Origin: Anthostomella pinea
Lineage: Eukaryota; Ascomycota; Sordariomycetes; Xylariales; Xylariaceae
Length of the DNA: 64,000 nt
Reading direction: 5' to 3'
NCBI GenBank assembly: GCA_963556695.1
Contig: CAUWAG010000014.1
Span: forward strand, 310,001 to 374,000
The notes beneath the pieces were generated by a model. The model was not told the DNA's origin. It made no database searches and worked only from the letters and a program-made list of their open reading frames with translations. Below, piece by piece: positions 20,305 to 31,677 of the stretch. Position 1 is the stretch's first letter; every line of letters begins with the position of its first letter. The position numbers and the translations under genes are program-made.

Positions 20305-21741
20305 TCATAATACCCAACTGAGCATCCAAGTCGACCAGGGACGGCGGGCAGTATTTGGGGCTTTCAGCTTGTTCAGGCAGTAGCTCCCGTGATTGCGGTT
20401 CTTGCGACCATCACAGTCGCATCGGCAGCCCACCCCGCCAGACATCTCTCCCTTCCAGGTCTCTTTCACACTGTTCAAGGTCTGAGACTCGGGCATCTGG
20501 CCTTCAGGCGCGTTGGCAGGGCATTGGTAGTACCAGTCGTGTCTGTATCCAAAGTCGGCAAAGTGATGAACCTGGTGCGGTTCGGCGAGCATGTTCACGG
20601 CGAGCGAGTGGACGGCAGCATCACCCCACTGAAGGAAGATGTGTTAGTATGAATATTGCCCAAAAGCCTACATAGGATGGAAGGACGATACGTACCCTCT
20701 CGTAGTAGAACCCACCGTCATGCTCCAGCTTCCGGTACAGGTCCTGATAATGCTCATCGCGAAAGAAATCAAGGTCGGCAATCTCAAAGTTACTCCAGTA
20801 GTGGCAGAGGTTCCAGCCATCACCGTGGCTGTCCCGATGTGAGAACCAGCTCAAATAATCTCGGAATGGCCACGGAACCCAGGAGGCATCTATGCTCGCC
20901 TTCCAGAGGTTGGTGGAGGGGATACTCTGGGCTTCCTTCCAGTCCGCAACCTTCCGGAAGAGACTGGGACACGTGCGCTTCTCCTCCGGGAGCGATATTG
21001 TAAAGCCGTAGACCTTGTCATGGCGGGCCATTTCGACGAAGGGATCGTAGGTAATGGAACAGGAGAACTCGACGTCGGGTTCGAGTCGCCAGTACCACTT
21101 GTATTTCTTGAGCGCTTCGACCTGATAGAAGTATCTGCATTGCGGTGGGGATTAGCAAAGAGTCCGGTTGACGCGGAAGGGTGATGTTCGACATACCCAG
21201 AAAAGAAGCGACACATGTGGTGGTACGTCTCCTTGCCCGCATACAGGATGCCGGCGTCGCCCTGCTTCTTGATGCTCTGGCGCGCATCATTCTGATCGAT
21301 GTAGCTGGGAAACAGCCAGGCATCCTTCGGGATAAGCTCAAAGCTCGTCAGGGCGCTCGTAGCGGCCTTCAACGTAGCTATGAACTCGTCGCTCCAGGGC
21401 TCGTCATTGAGAAACACGATGGGGTATTTGAACCACTGGTTGAACCTCCGCTCGAGGCTCTCGACCGACCGCTTGGCCTTGTCGACTTCCTCGTTGCGCG
21501 CCAGCATCACGATGGCGGCATTCTCGCGCGGGCCGTCGGTAACGGGTTCCTGGCATGATGTGTAAAAGGGCGCATCGAGCTCGCGGGCGGGCGTGGGGAC
21601 GTGGTATTTCGATGCGTGGTGGACGACTTCGACGAAGGCGGCTATGACGACAACCCACAGGAAGGGCGACCTGGGCAGGAAGACGCGTCGGCGCAGGCGT
21701 TGTAAGGCGCGACTGAGTACCACCATGTTCCTTTCTTCCAA
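20305..21741 (-). CDS. GT15 family alpha-1,2-mannosyltransferase (KRE2/MNT1-like)
   Basis: There are three exons (21741-21197, 21134-20696, 20628-20305) with GTATGT..GCAG and GTACGT..TTCAG introns, coding for 435 residues. It is a type II Golgi protein: a short cytosolic tail, an anchor (FLWVVVIAAFVEVV), then the catalytic domain. GT15 signatures are AAIVMLARNEEV, WFKYPIVFLNDEPW, WYWRLEPDVEF (nucleotide-sugar/metal region), YGFTISLPE, CHYWSNFEIADLDFFR and GGFYYERWGDAAVHS. Family enzymes add alpha-1,2-mannose from GDP-mannose to N- and O-linked glycans. The gene is divergent from the GT32 gene, with 862 bp between their start codons. A second in-frame ATG lies five codons downstream. Confidence 0.93.
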
Positions 21742-22603
21742 TCAAAATATGTACAGCAACGGCAAGAGCAAACAGCAAACAGCAACTACTACTCACGTCA
21801 CAAAGGGCAGTGACGAGGTCATGGTGTTCCCGTTGTCTTTTCGGGTTTGCGTCGCTGTGCTCGAGGCTCGAGCTGGCTTGACACAAATTGTGACATCAAA
21901 CCTCTAACTGCACGCTATCTGGAGCCGTTCAAGGGGATCCCCATGTCGGACTCGTTGCCGGAAAGGGGTAACCTTGTGGGGGCGATCCGTAGGGCCGGGG
22001 GGTTTCCCCAGCGCGTACCGGTACCTGGAATATTGGACCGTCTGCCGCCATCTCATCGACGTACCAGTTATGCTCTCATGTTATCACATAGCAAGTTTGG
22101 GTTTAAGCTCAAAATTCAGATGTACACGTGGTATTGTCTTGGACTTCTTGCTTCATGAACTCTTTGTACAACATCTTACAAGTTACCAAAGAAAGGGTGT
22201 TGCGCTGGATCAGCAAGTAGCGGTACCTGGACTGACCCCTGCAGACAGTTGCGGCATGGCATAGGGCTGCCGCAGCCCACCTGGGCAGGTGGGCGGTGCG
22301 ATGCGACGCGCAGATTGCGGCGCGACTTGTCTTCGATTTCAGGGATAAACCACCACGCACTACCATAGTAAACCCTCCTGCTCGCCTTCGTCTGAACACG
22401 GAAGACACGTCTGCGCTGCATTACACTGCGCCGAATCGAAGGGGCAATTGCAGGAGAACGTGCGGTGGAAGCCCGGCATACCTATCAGACGAACATTGAA
22501 TCCGAACCTAGATGCACGCACCCGTCGGCGAGCCCCAAACCCTCATGGGGGCTGACTCGTGAGCAATCACTTTTCGTGGAACATCGGATAGGTATCGTCC
22601 AAC
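21742..22603. promoter_or_regulatory. Shared divergent promoter region of GT15 and GT32 genes
   Basis: This is an 862-bp gene-free interval between two divergent glycosyltransferase genes, so it must hold both upstream regions. I see no defined operator or TATA box that I would assign with confidence. Confidence 0.45.
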
Positions 22604-23776
22604 ATGACGTCTTTCCGACGGAAACGAAACTTTACTATCCTCACTATCGTCTCTCTTGGGCTCTTCGGCCCCTTCATCCTACCTTCCATAATAAATTTAG
22701 GCGCTCGCATACGCCAGACACACCCGTTCTCCTACCAATGGACAGTCCAACAAGACTTTGTGTCGACGAAAGATGAGCTCGACTGTCTTTACGGCCGGCT
22801 CCCTCCTTCCACGGCGAGCTCCGACGTCGAGATCGAGCCCATACCGAACCATGTCCACTTCATCTACGGTCTGAGCAACCCCTACGTTAAACCGGGCGCA
22901 GGAACCTTCGACTTCCTCTGCTATCTTGCCGTACGGAGTGCCATAGTTGGCATGAAAGCGGACAAGGTCTCCCTTCATTACACCTACCTCGCCGACCCTC
23001 CGGCCCCTGAACCGAACACGAGCCCTCTGTCCAATCCCTGGATATACCGGTTGAAAGATGATGTCACGCTCGAATACCATTCGCCCGAGGAGATGGCGGC
23101 GCTGAAGAGCTCGCCGGGCGCGACATGGCAGGCGGCGCATATCTCGGACATTCTCCGCCTGAAGCTCCTCCAGGAACAGGGTGGCATCTACCTCGACATG
23201 GACGCCTACGGCCTGAGGCCCTTCACCGACCTCCTCAAGTCGCCGCGCGGCATGATCATGGGCCACGAGGGTGGGGATCGCGGGGGGCTCTGCAACGCCA
23301 TCATGGTGGCGCGACAGAACAGCACCTTCATCGACCGGTGGTTCGGCGAATACAACAACGTCGACCTCTCCAAGGAATGGAACTACCACAGCGTGCGCGT
23401 ACCGAAGCAGATCCAGCTCGCGCACGCCGACGAGGTATGCGCGCTGCCCCCGTCCAGCTTCTTCTGGCCCACCTGGACCTGGCACCACGTCGAGTGGATG
23501 CACCAGCCGCTGAGCGCCGACGAGGCCCGACACTGGGCTGTGGAGATGGAGAAGAACGGCGGTAGTCTGTATGGAGAGCAGCTCGCGTACCACGCATGGA
23601 GCCAGATGGCCTGGGACCGCTATCTGAAGAAGCTGACGCCCGAGGTCGTGCGTACCCGTGACACGCGCTTCAACCTCATGGTTCGGGGCTTCCTGCAGGA
23701 CGACCTTGGTCGGCGAGACCTAAGCGAGGATAAATCTTGCGACGGCCTGTCAACATCGTGCCGTCTCGTCGAATGA
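22604..23776 (+). CDS. GT32 family glycosyltransferase (DXD type)
   Basis: A single exon of 390 residues. A short basic N-terminus and hydrophobic stretch (FTILTIVSLGLFGPFILPSI) indicate a type II membrane anchor. The catalytic region has IPNHVHFIYG, then ISDILRLKLL and QGGIYLDMDAYGLRPF, the DXD motif and surroundings of the Gly_transf_sug (GT32) family, followed by an NAIMVA segment. Family members use nucleotide sugars in Golgi glycan or capsule/polysaccharide synthesis. Its divergent partner is a GT15 mannosyltransferase, which suggests a common glycan pathway. The sugar specificity cannot be read. Confidence 0.88.
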   Translation: MTSFRRKRNFTILTIVSLGLFGPFILPSIINLGARIRQTHPFSYQWTVQQDFVSTKDELDCLYGRLPPSTASSDVEIEPIPNHVHFIYGLSNPYVKPGAGTFDFLCYLAVRSAIVGMKADKVSLHYTYLADPPAPEPNTSPLSNPWIYRLKDDVTLEYHSPEEMAALKSSPGATWQAAHISDILRLKLLQEQGGIYLDMDAYGLRPFTDLLKSPRGMIMGHEGGDRGGLCNAIMVARQNSTFIDRWFGEYNNVDLSKEWNYHSVRVPKQIQLAHADEVCALPPSSFFWPTWTWHHVEWMHQPLSADEARHWAVEMEKNGGSLYGEQLAYHAWSQMAWDRYLKKLTPEVVRTRDTRFNLMVRGFLQDDLGRRDLSEDKSCDGLSTSCRLVE

Positions 23777-24255
23777 TATCCTGTGGCATCAACCTCGTCT
23801 GGGATGGCAAGGCGTTTGGCATTATCGACTACTAGAGTTCGTTGTTTATTACATACATTACCTTACATTTTGCATTACCGTTGCTATTATAGCGCAAGGA
23901 TAAATCCACATCCTGATCCGGTCGTGGACACTCTGCTGCGCTGCTTCTTGTCAAGATACCCTCATCTGTTTTTTAGTCTCTTCGAAGATGAAACGGCAAT
24001 CAGTGCAACCAGAAATACCATGTCTGTCGGACTACAATCATGAATTACCGATCTTTATTGCTCTATGCTTACCAATTTCGCAAGCTCAATCTAGACTTAC
24101 TCCCCAGGTTCTGGAGGCCACTTCCGTTGCTCTCTTTTGTGATCATGACGGGCAGGATTCCTGGCTCAGGTGTCCCAAAGTCATTCGTGCTCATGGACCA
24201 TCACTTCTACTAATCTTGTAAACATTATTGTCTTCCAAATACGAAAACTGCCTTC
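23777..24255. other. Intergenic, no gene seen
   Basis: Convergent 3' flanks of the GT32 and DUF2293 genes; AT-rich with no coding pattern. Confidence 0.5.
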
Positions 24256-25212
24256 TTACATAACCATATCCACGCCGTCATCCTCATCCTCGCTCATGTC
24301 CATAAATGAGCTGGCAGAGCTGTAACCGGGGCTCTCTGGGCCGAATAAGTCGTCGCCATCGTCCTGGTCGCCAGAATCGTCTGCGATGTAAATAGGACTC
24401 GTACTGGTGTGATGAGGCCTGCTTGAACTGAACGGTGGATCGGCCGCATTGGACTTGGAGGCGTATGCGCGCATGTTCATGACACCCATACACAGCGCAT
24501 GTGCCTCCTCCTCTTCGTCCTCCATTACTACCACCTTCCCCTGCTTCTTCCCGGACGCCGCCTTCGGCTTCACCACACTCCGAGCCCGCTTCCTCCCCGT
24601 CCCCCCTCCCTCCCCGTCCACCCGCTGCCGCGAAACCTCCCGCGCCCTCTTCTTCCCATCCCAGCCCCAAGCCTTACACACAGCATCGATAGCCCCAAAC
24701 GTCTGCCTCCGCGCCCCATCCCGCTCGACGCCGTCCCTCAGCAGCTGCTCATAAGCAGTATGCTCATGGCGGACATAAGCGCGCACAGCCAAGACAGCCT
24801 TCTCCCCCACCCCCAGCTTCCCCACGCGCCCCACGCGCCGCGCGCCCTTTTTCGTCGTCCAGTCCAGCACCTTGCCCACCTCTTCCTCCGGGACGCGCGG
24901 AACCGCCGCGCGGATCGCAGTCTCGAATTCAGCGCGTAGCTTGTCGTCGCGCCTCTGGGTTGCCGCGGCGCGGGTGGAGGCTGTCGCGTTGTGGTCTGCG
25001 AGCACGGACTCGTAGACGGCGCGCGGGACGCGGATGCCGACGGGGCGGCGCTTGGCGTTGTGCACGGCGTAGACGGTCTGACCTGCGGCGTGGGTGCGAG
25101 CCCGGCAGTGCGATGTTAGGTAGGCGTTGCCTTTGGGGACTTGGATGTAGCGGCCGGGCATGCGGGTGCCGAGGTAGACGGAGGGTTCGTGGGGAGTGCG
25201 GGTGGGTGGCAT
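24256..25212 (-). CDS. DUF2293 domain protein, probably nuclear
   Basis: A single exon of 318 residues. The N-terminal half has GTRMPGRYIQVPKGNAYLTS, then FETAIRAAVPRVPEEEVGKV and RRVGRVGKLGVGEKAVLAV followed by AYVRHEHTAYEQLL, the pattern of the fungal DUF2293 domain. The C-terminal half is low complexity: basic clusters (KKRAREVSRQR, RKRARSVVKPKAASGKKQGK) that could serve as nuclear localisation signals, then an acidic Ser-rich tail. Molecular function is unknown for the family. GC content is high, with compositionally biased third positions compared with the flanking AT-rich DNA. Confidence 0.75.
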   Translation of the reverse strand: MPPTRTPHEPSVYLGTRMPGRYIQVPKGNAYLTSHCRARTHAAGQTVYAVHNAKRRPVGIRVPRAVYESVLADHNATASTRAAATQRRDDKLRAEFETAIRAAVPRVPEEEVGKVLDWTTKKGARRVGRVGKLGVGEKAVLAVRAYVRHEHTAYEQLLRDGVERDGARRQTFGAIDAVCKAWGWDGKKRAREVSRQRVDGEGGGTGRKRARSVVKPKAASGKKQGKVVVMEDEEEEAHALCMGVMNMRAYASKSNAADPPFSSSRPHHTSTSPIYIADDSGDQDDGDDLFGPESPGYSSASSFMDMSEDEDDGVDMVM

Positions 25213-26659
25213 TTCGGCGGTGTTTTTTTGTGTCGTGATTATTGTGAATTTGAGAGGGATGTTTTGATGAGATTGGTAGTTTGGTGAAGAGACACTTAAA
25301 CAAGCGTGTAATTTTTGTCACAGGTGGTTTGTTAAAGTAGAACGGTTCAGGTTGTGAGTAAATAGAACACTGTTGGAAATGAGTTGTAGTAGCTTGGCCT
25401 GGCAGTCGTGTTCTATGCTTCCAGATGTTGCACAATTACCTTGTATCTTGAAACGTTACCTTGACTACTGTTCTTTGAGCAAAGAATCGAAGTGAACAAT
25501 GGCATCTTATGTCCCAAGTTTTCGTTGACTTGAGGACAACCAATCTCACTACCCTCGAGACAACCAAGAACAATGCAGCGATTGGAACGTACAAGGTTTT
25601 GTAAAAGCTTAGCTGACATTCCGATCGCAGTCGATAAAAGCTCGTGAGATAACATATGTACAGATATGAGGCTCGGATACTATCTAGATAACCTCATGCG
25701 ACGATGATGTATCACACATGGCCCATGAAAGCTTGTGGGTTCTGCGCAAAAAGGGTCCTTACATGGAATTTGCTAACCAATTTCGATGAGAGTACGGTAG
25801 AAGGTACCGGAATACAAATTGAAACGGACGAAATGGGCTCCTGGTTGTGATCTTCCGCTATGTTGAGGGATAGGCCTCGAAGTATCATGATGCACGGAGA
25901 TGAGAGCGTGAGACACGCTTCTGTTACAGCTGATACAGAGAAGTTGTAACAGGAAGAAGAGCAGAGAGTAAAAAATATCTGTGACTCGTTGGGGGTGCAG
26001 TCCCACAGTCACTCGACCCCTTCTTATTGTAAGCTGTAAGCCGTGGGCGTAACGACCCCGCTACGATGATTGTTCCTCGATATGAGCATAATCTCGTATT
26101 GAATGAAAGCCGAGAATGACGTATAGCGAAGCCGTTGGATCCAGTGCATGGACCCATATGGAGTATTCTGGAACCCCACCAGATATGTTGGAGGTTGGTT
26201 ACCTGATGAAGGCTGCCTGGCAACCCTTTGTTGCCCCAGGTACCTCACCACTGTAATTTATGTATTTAGATACATCTCGGATGGAATCCTTTCCATCCGA
26301 CCTGTTAATCAAGCACCACCCAGACAACTGATAGATTACAACAAGACTTGTGATTTATCAGCATCTGGGAAAGCTACCAAAAGTCACAAATAGCTATTTT
26401 TGCAGGTAGACCACCACATCCGGTAGCATCTACGCGTCACTTTTGTGTTTCACCTGCGAAAACCAGCCTCATCTCTCACTTTTCACGCGTCTCGACGTGT
26501 CACACCCTCAACGACACCCCATCCCTGGCTGTGCTATAGCACACTAGTTGATGATCAACGATACGCTGCAACACTGCAGCACCACTATTTGGAGTGCTAT
26601 AGCACACTGGTTTGTCACATCCCTGTCTCTATCCCCAATTTTCTTCCCTGTCATCCACA
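25213..26659. other. Intergenic, leading into retroelement
   Basis: There is no host gene. From about 26400 the sequence looks like the 5' untranslated part of the retroelement; a CTATAGCACACT motif occurs twice (near 26533 and 26601), spaced about 68 bp. No left LTR was recognised. Confidence 0.4.
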
Positions 26660-28825
26660 ATGCCTCCGAAGAAGACTACCAAGGCTCAGTCAGAGCCACA
26701 TGATGAATCGGATATCGATTCAGAGGCTGCTGAGCGCCGAGCAGAGATCCGCTGAACAGAGATCATAGAGATCGTTGCGAACCACTTTACAGATCATGAT
26801 TTTGCTCCGATGCTTGATCAGATCGCTGCTGTGCATTTCAACAGCATTGAGAACAAGATCGAGGCGACTGCTGAAGCACAGCAGATAGCCAACAAAGAGA
26901 TGATGGACTTAATCGCCGCAATCAAGGAGACTCCAAACCGACTGGAGGCGAAGTTCAACGATCTGAATGGTCGAGTTGACGCGCTCCTCACCTCAAACGG
27001 TATTGATCCGAAGAAACTAACTCCTTAAGATGATGCCTTTCCCTTTTCTCGTGTTCCTGCGAATGACTTCAAGAACAAACAATTGGCAAACGGTCGTCTC
27101 AACCTCCATCAATTTACACACACCATGGCAACAGAGCCCCCGTCAGAGAGACGAGTCAAGGGAGTCTAGAGCGAGGCAGTGTTATCTTGCGAAGCTGAGT
27201 TTCTTCCACCAACTAACAACAAGAACAAAGTCGTGTTGCCGTCCGAACTCAAGCTCATGAGTGCTGATTATACGGTATTTTCTAAGCTTTCAAATATCCA
27301 GGATCGCCTCAAGGCTGCCTTGGTGCCATACGACCTCTGGGCACAGCGAGTCTCCATGGAGTTGTCAGATGACTTCGTTCAGGTAGCCCATTTCACGCGA
27401 TCAGCACCAACTGTCAGGAAGCATCCAGGAGAACAAAGAACCTTCATGTACATATACATGGCCTCCGTGCCTGACTAGTATTGCACCTCTCTGCAGAACA
27501 ACATACCATTTACCCCCCCCCCCCCCCCCCCCCCCATGGTTCGGCCTTGTGACACCAACGGACTGGGTAACCTTCCTAGTCGCCGTGTTTCAGGTGCTCT
27601 CTGATCATAATGCCCTGTACGGCTCTGTGATGGCATTCACTACCCTGCTTCCCTACCAAGACGAGAGTCTCCTCGGTTTTATGAGGCGAATGCGATCCGC
27701 CTGGCACCTACTACCGGCTCAGAACCGACACAATACCATGCATCGCAAGCTCGTACTCAACTTGCTTTGCCAACATGCACCCAGTATCTGGATGTCTGTT
27801 CAGGACGTCTATATGAACTGGTCCACTGGCGACTTGGTTGATTAAGTGGTTATCCGAGCTGAATCACTCTCCCGAACAGCAATTGAGAAAAAGATATACA
27901 GTGAACCAGCCATTTCTGTTTAGTTATAGGGACGATCGGCGCCGTTTTATAACCTCAATATCCCCAAAACCACGGCATCTGGCAAGCCAGTCACCGTAAA
28001 GATCGAACAGGGCGACGCCAGAGTGATGAACCAACAGATTATCGCAGACCCTCGCCAGGAGGACAACCAGGTCAATCTGACCAGAGAAGAAGCAGGTTTT
28101 CCGGCTTAAGAGACCAATAAGTACAACAATTGCAGTAAAATGCGTCACTAGGCACGAGAGTGCCGCTCTAAAAGCAGTCAGATAACTAGATATTGACCAC
28201 CTGGTTCTCTGAGGGATCGAAATCTTTGAGATCAGAGCCAGGGTGAGAAGGTCACAATTAGAGGATTTCTGACAAGGGACGACAAGCGAGGTTCGATCAC
28301 CACTAAGATTCGTAACCAAGTCAACCGCTTGGTGTCGAAGCAAGGCAACAGTTCTCGCCTGTCAACTTCCTCATCATTATCTTCCACGAATAACGCTAAA
28401 CGAGTGCACTACACTAACAGTTTGGAGCTGATCGGTGGTGACTCTGACAAAGACCGCAGCAAGGGAGAGACTCTTGTTGACAGCGACAACGAGGAACTGG
28501 GCTACCTGTTTGCAGCTATGGCTGCGGATCAGGATCGTGAGGGTTGAGAAGGCCGCGCACACTTTGTGGCTGTGTGTGAGGGCTGTGATCCGCCACCGAT
28601 ACCACTGAGACCAATTCGAGAAGGTTTTGGTCAGCACCATCAGGTTTACGTAGCGAGACTGGCACATGAGAAGGATTTCACAGTATTCTTTGATAATGGC
28701 TGTTCTGGCTACTATGCAGATAAAGAGATATCAGCACATCTTGATCCGTATCCCTCTCGCAAGCCAACCACAATGAGCGGCGTTGGAAGAACGGGACCCC
28801 GAATCACGCAGGATGTGGTGATATT
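26660..28825 (+). mobile_element. Degenerate LTR-retrotransposon gag-protease remnant
   Basis: From the ATG at 26660 (MPPKKTTKAQSEPHDES) one gag-like polypeptide can be followed through many stops. It has an N-terminal coiled part (MLDQIAAVHFNSIENKIEA), a central part (SADYTVFSKLSNIQDRL) and a capsid-like part (DWVTFLVAVFQVLSDHNALY, LLGFMRRMRSAWHLLPAQNR). A FFDNGCSGYYADKE segment near 28689 resembles a retropepsin-type active site region. Stops include TGA at the position of an Arg codon and TAA/TAG where Gln would fit, as expected after C-to-T mutation. No reverse transcriptase or integrase is present; the region is cut at 28825 by an LTR. A 23-nt C run lies at 27513-27535. Gypsy versus copia cannot be settled. 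Confidence 0.7.
27513..27535. repeat. Poly-C tract of 23 nt
   Basis: An uninterrupted C homopolymer inside the retroelement remnant. Its exact length is likely unreliable in the assembly. Confidence 0.85.
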
Positions 28826-29037
28826 TGTGACGGCCTGCACAGACCTTCCCACATGACAAGCCGATACTTCCCAATAAGGGAAGGATCTGACCAGAGGATC
28901 CCCTTAAAGGGGCAACCTCCCGCTGTACCTATATCTCTCTCTCTTCCTTTCCTCTCTAGTCTTGATATTCTCGTCAATAGATTAATAGCTGCTTGCTGCA
29001 GGCCATGTCCCAGCTCCTCAGTATGCTCGCCGTGACA
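28826..29037. mobile_element. Solo LTR, copy 1 (TGTGACGG..CCGTGACA)
   Basis: A 212-bp block that starts TG and ends CA, nearly identical along its full length to 60869-61082. It carries the same CTTCCCAATA, GATCTGACCAGAGGATCCCC and CTCTAGTCTTGATATTCTCG segments. It cuts the gag-protease remnant. Flanking pentamers ATATT and TTATT differ, so a target duplication is not convincing here. Confidence 0.8.
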
Positions 29038-30103
29038 TTATTATATATAAAAATTTAATAAGTTCTTGTGAGATTCTAGAAGGGTCACAAGCCTTGGTGG
29101 TGTAAGCAGTCGCTGCAAATGTTGTTGTCATTCTCAAGTATGCTCGGCAGGGCTAATCTACAGCTAAATACCATACTGCACCATGCCAGGGTGGATCCAC
29201 TGGTCCCCTAGCAGCCCCCTAGCGGGTACTGTACCTAAGGGCACTATATCTGGGATCCAACATCTAACAGATGTTTAAAAAGCTATTAAAATTCTAGTAA
29301 ATTTAAGTGCAAATGTGATGGTTGCTACGTCGCTACCATCGGTCATGGTCCTGGGATTACGTGACAGCAAATGACCTCCTGGACGACTAGTTGTCCCAGA
29401 CCCACTAGGGCTATGTATTATGAGGCGGACGCACTTATCTTGTTGCCCACCAGATTTGGCCGTGCCGCTCAATCTTCTTTTTCCTCTTTAGCCAGAGATA
29501 GTTATACGTACATAGTAAACAAGGGCTTCTATGTCCTATTCACGTATACGGAACGTTATAGCAAATATAATAAAACTAGGTATATCTTTTACTATTTAAG
29601 TTAAAAATTAAAATTTTAACAAGCGCGCTTTTAAAAGAAGAAGAAAAGAAAAGGTTATATGAATAAAGTAAGAAATATTTTATATACTCCTGCGCGCACG
29701 GACCACCACATAATGCCATTAGGTGCCATTAGGTTTGTGGCTTGAGGGTTTCAGCGTTTTCCGCTAGGCTCTTTTGAGGTTAGTGCAATCCAGCCCTGTA
29801 GCTCAGCCCCTCGACGTGACGTCGCTGTCATTGTGAGTCGCGAACTCAGCCACACGGACACCCGACAGCCTACCTGGCCGTGCTACCCACGTAGCGCCGC
29901 CATGGTAACAACCCAAAACACCACTCACTCAACCGACGAACAACCGACTCCCTGCCGCCTCCTTCGCGAACCCACACCCTAGCAGCGTTCGAGTAATTGC
30001 CGTTCTTGCATTTCCCAGCTATCACTATCACGATACGCGCCCTCGAAGTTTGATTCCAGATTGTGACGACCAATAGAGAGACGATTACCACAACACCGCA
30101 AAC
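29038..30103. other. Intergenic, very AT-rich
   Basis: Stretches near 29040-29060 and 29560-29690 are extremely AT-rich, as left by RIP of old repeats. No gene is seen. The final 300 bp form the upstream region of the BAR protein gene. Confidence 0.5.
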
Positions 30104-31108
30104 ATGTCGTGGGCAGGTATGACACCCACTCAGGCGCCCGCCGGTGAACGACCCACGCTGATCGACCATGACTCCTAGGCTTTAAGAAGAATGTCAACCG
30201 CGCGACGACGCAGGTCATGATGAAGACGGGCCATGTTGAGAAGACGAACGATCGCGACTACGAGGTTGAAGAGAGACGGTTCCGCACCATGGAGGCTGCC
30301 TCGTTGCGACTCCAGAAGGAAGCCCGAGGATACCTAGATTCGATACGAGGTGAGCCGAGGTACCGACGCAGACGCGCTGTAGACGGCTGTGCTGAGACTA
30401 CATAGCGATGACCGCGTCGCAAATGCGCATAGCCGAGACGATAGACGCTTTCTATGGTGACGCCGGAGCCAAGGACGGCGTCAGCAGAAGCTACAAGCAG
30501 GCGGTTGAAGATCTGGACACCGAGACTATCAAGGCGTTAGATGGGCCTTACCGGTACGCTGCATAATTTCCTGCCCCCATCCGGTCATTGACGTTTTGCA
30601 GGACGACAGTATTGGAACCCATCTCTCGGTTCTGCAATTACTTCCCCGATGTGAACGAATGTACGGATACCCCAACACAGATGCGCCCAGTCTCATACTT
30701 ACGCCATCTCTAGGTATTAAGAAGCGCGGCCATAAACTGCTAGACTACGATGCCCTCCGCGCGAGAGTCAAGAAGCTGGCTGAGAAGCCCGACAAGGACG
30801 TGACAAAACTACCCCGCACCGAGAAGGAGATGGACATGGCGAGAGCAGCGTACGAGCAGTTGAACGAGCAGCTCTCGAGCGAGCTGCCGCAGCTGATTGA
30901 CTTGAGAGTGCCATACCTAGACCCGAGCTTCGAAGCTCTCGTCAAGATCCAACTGCGGTTCTGTGCGGAAGCCTACAGCCGGATGGCCCAAGTCCAACAG
31001 TACCTCGATGCCGACACTAGGGAGCAGTACGCGCAGGGACAGCTGGACTCGAGAGTAGAGCAGGTGCTGCAGGAAATCCGGGAGCTCAGCATCAGCGGAA
31101 CGGTCTAA
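30104..31108 (+). CDS. rvs161: BAR domain protein Rvs161/Hob3
   Basis: There are five exons: 30104-30116, 30179-30349, 30406-30553, 30602-30660 and 30714-31108. All four introns are GT..AG, and together they give 261 residues. The first exon is only 13 nt (MSWAG once joined to the next). The protein reads MSWAGFKKNVNRATTQVMMK, then YEVEERRFRTMEAAS, FYGDAG, LEPISRFCNYFPDVNE, CIKKRGHKLLDYDALR and a long helical C-terminus. This is the N-BAR family of yeast Rvs161 and fission-yeast Hob3. These proteins form curved dimers, usually with Rvs167, that sense or shape membranes in endocytosis and at actin patches; Hob3 also acts in cell separation. Length matches the family (about 265). Confidence 0.93.
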
Positions 31109-31677
31109 AAAGGCGCGAACGGCATGTGGTCTCGGGAGTTTACGGGGTGGAGGACGGACGCGGCAACGGCTGGCTTTGGTCTTTCTAGGTTTGCTGCTTG
31201 GTGAGTTCCTGAACGAATTACGGATAATGGTAGATACCGCGACGAGGCGAGAGCTTCAATATGATACACCGAGTACATCATACCCCTTTCGTTTTGAAAT
31301 ATCCGTACAAGGTCAGTCTTGTCTATGTCTCGGTGGAGACTCCACTCATAACCGACTCGCGAGTGGGATCACACCTTTCAGAGTCTGGATTGAGAGGCCG
31401 CAGACTGAGCCCTATTCAATTCGGGAAGAACAGCACTGCTCTGCTTGAATCGTACCAAGATAGCGTCTGTGTCGTGTGAGGGCCAGGCCATGGGGTAACA
31501 GGGATCTTCAGCTGACACGAGCAGCTCCTCGTCCATCTACTCCAGTTTCTTGATCTTGCACTAGGCAGTCACCGTGCCATAAAGCAACATCGCGCCGCTT
31601 TTTCTCGACCCGACTCAGGGTGACCCTCGAGTGGATCGCTATATCTCAAACCAATCCAAGCAACGCCCCGAAGACCC
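31109..31677. other. Intergenic, no gene seen
   Basis: Convergent 3' flanks of the BAR protein and the amidotransferase-like gene. Confidence 0.5.

Noticed and set aside
22697..23593. 298-codon minus-strand frame over the GT32 gene
   Set aside because: Antisense shadow with biased composition.
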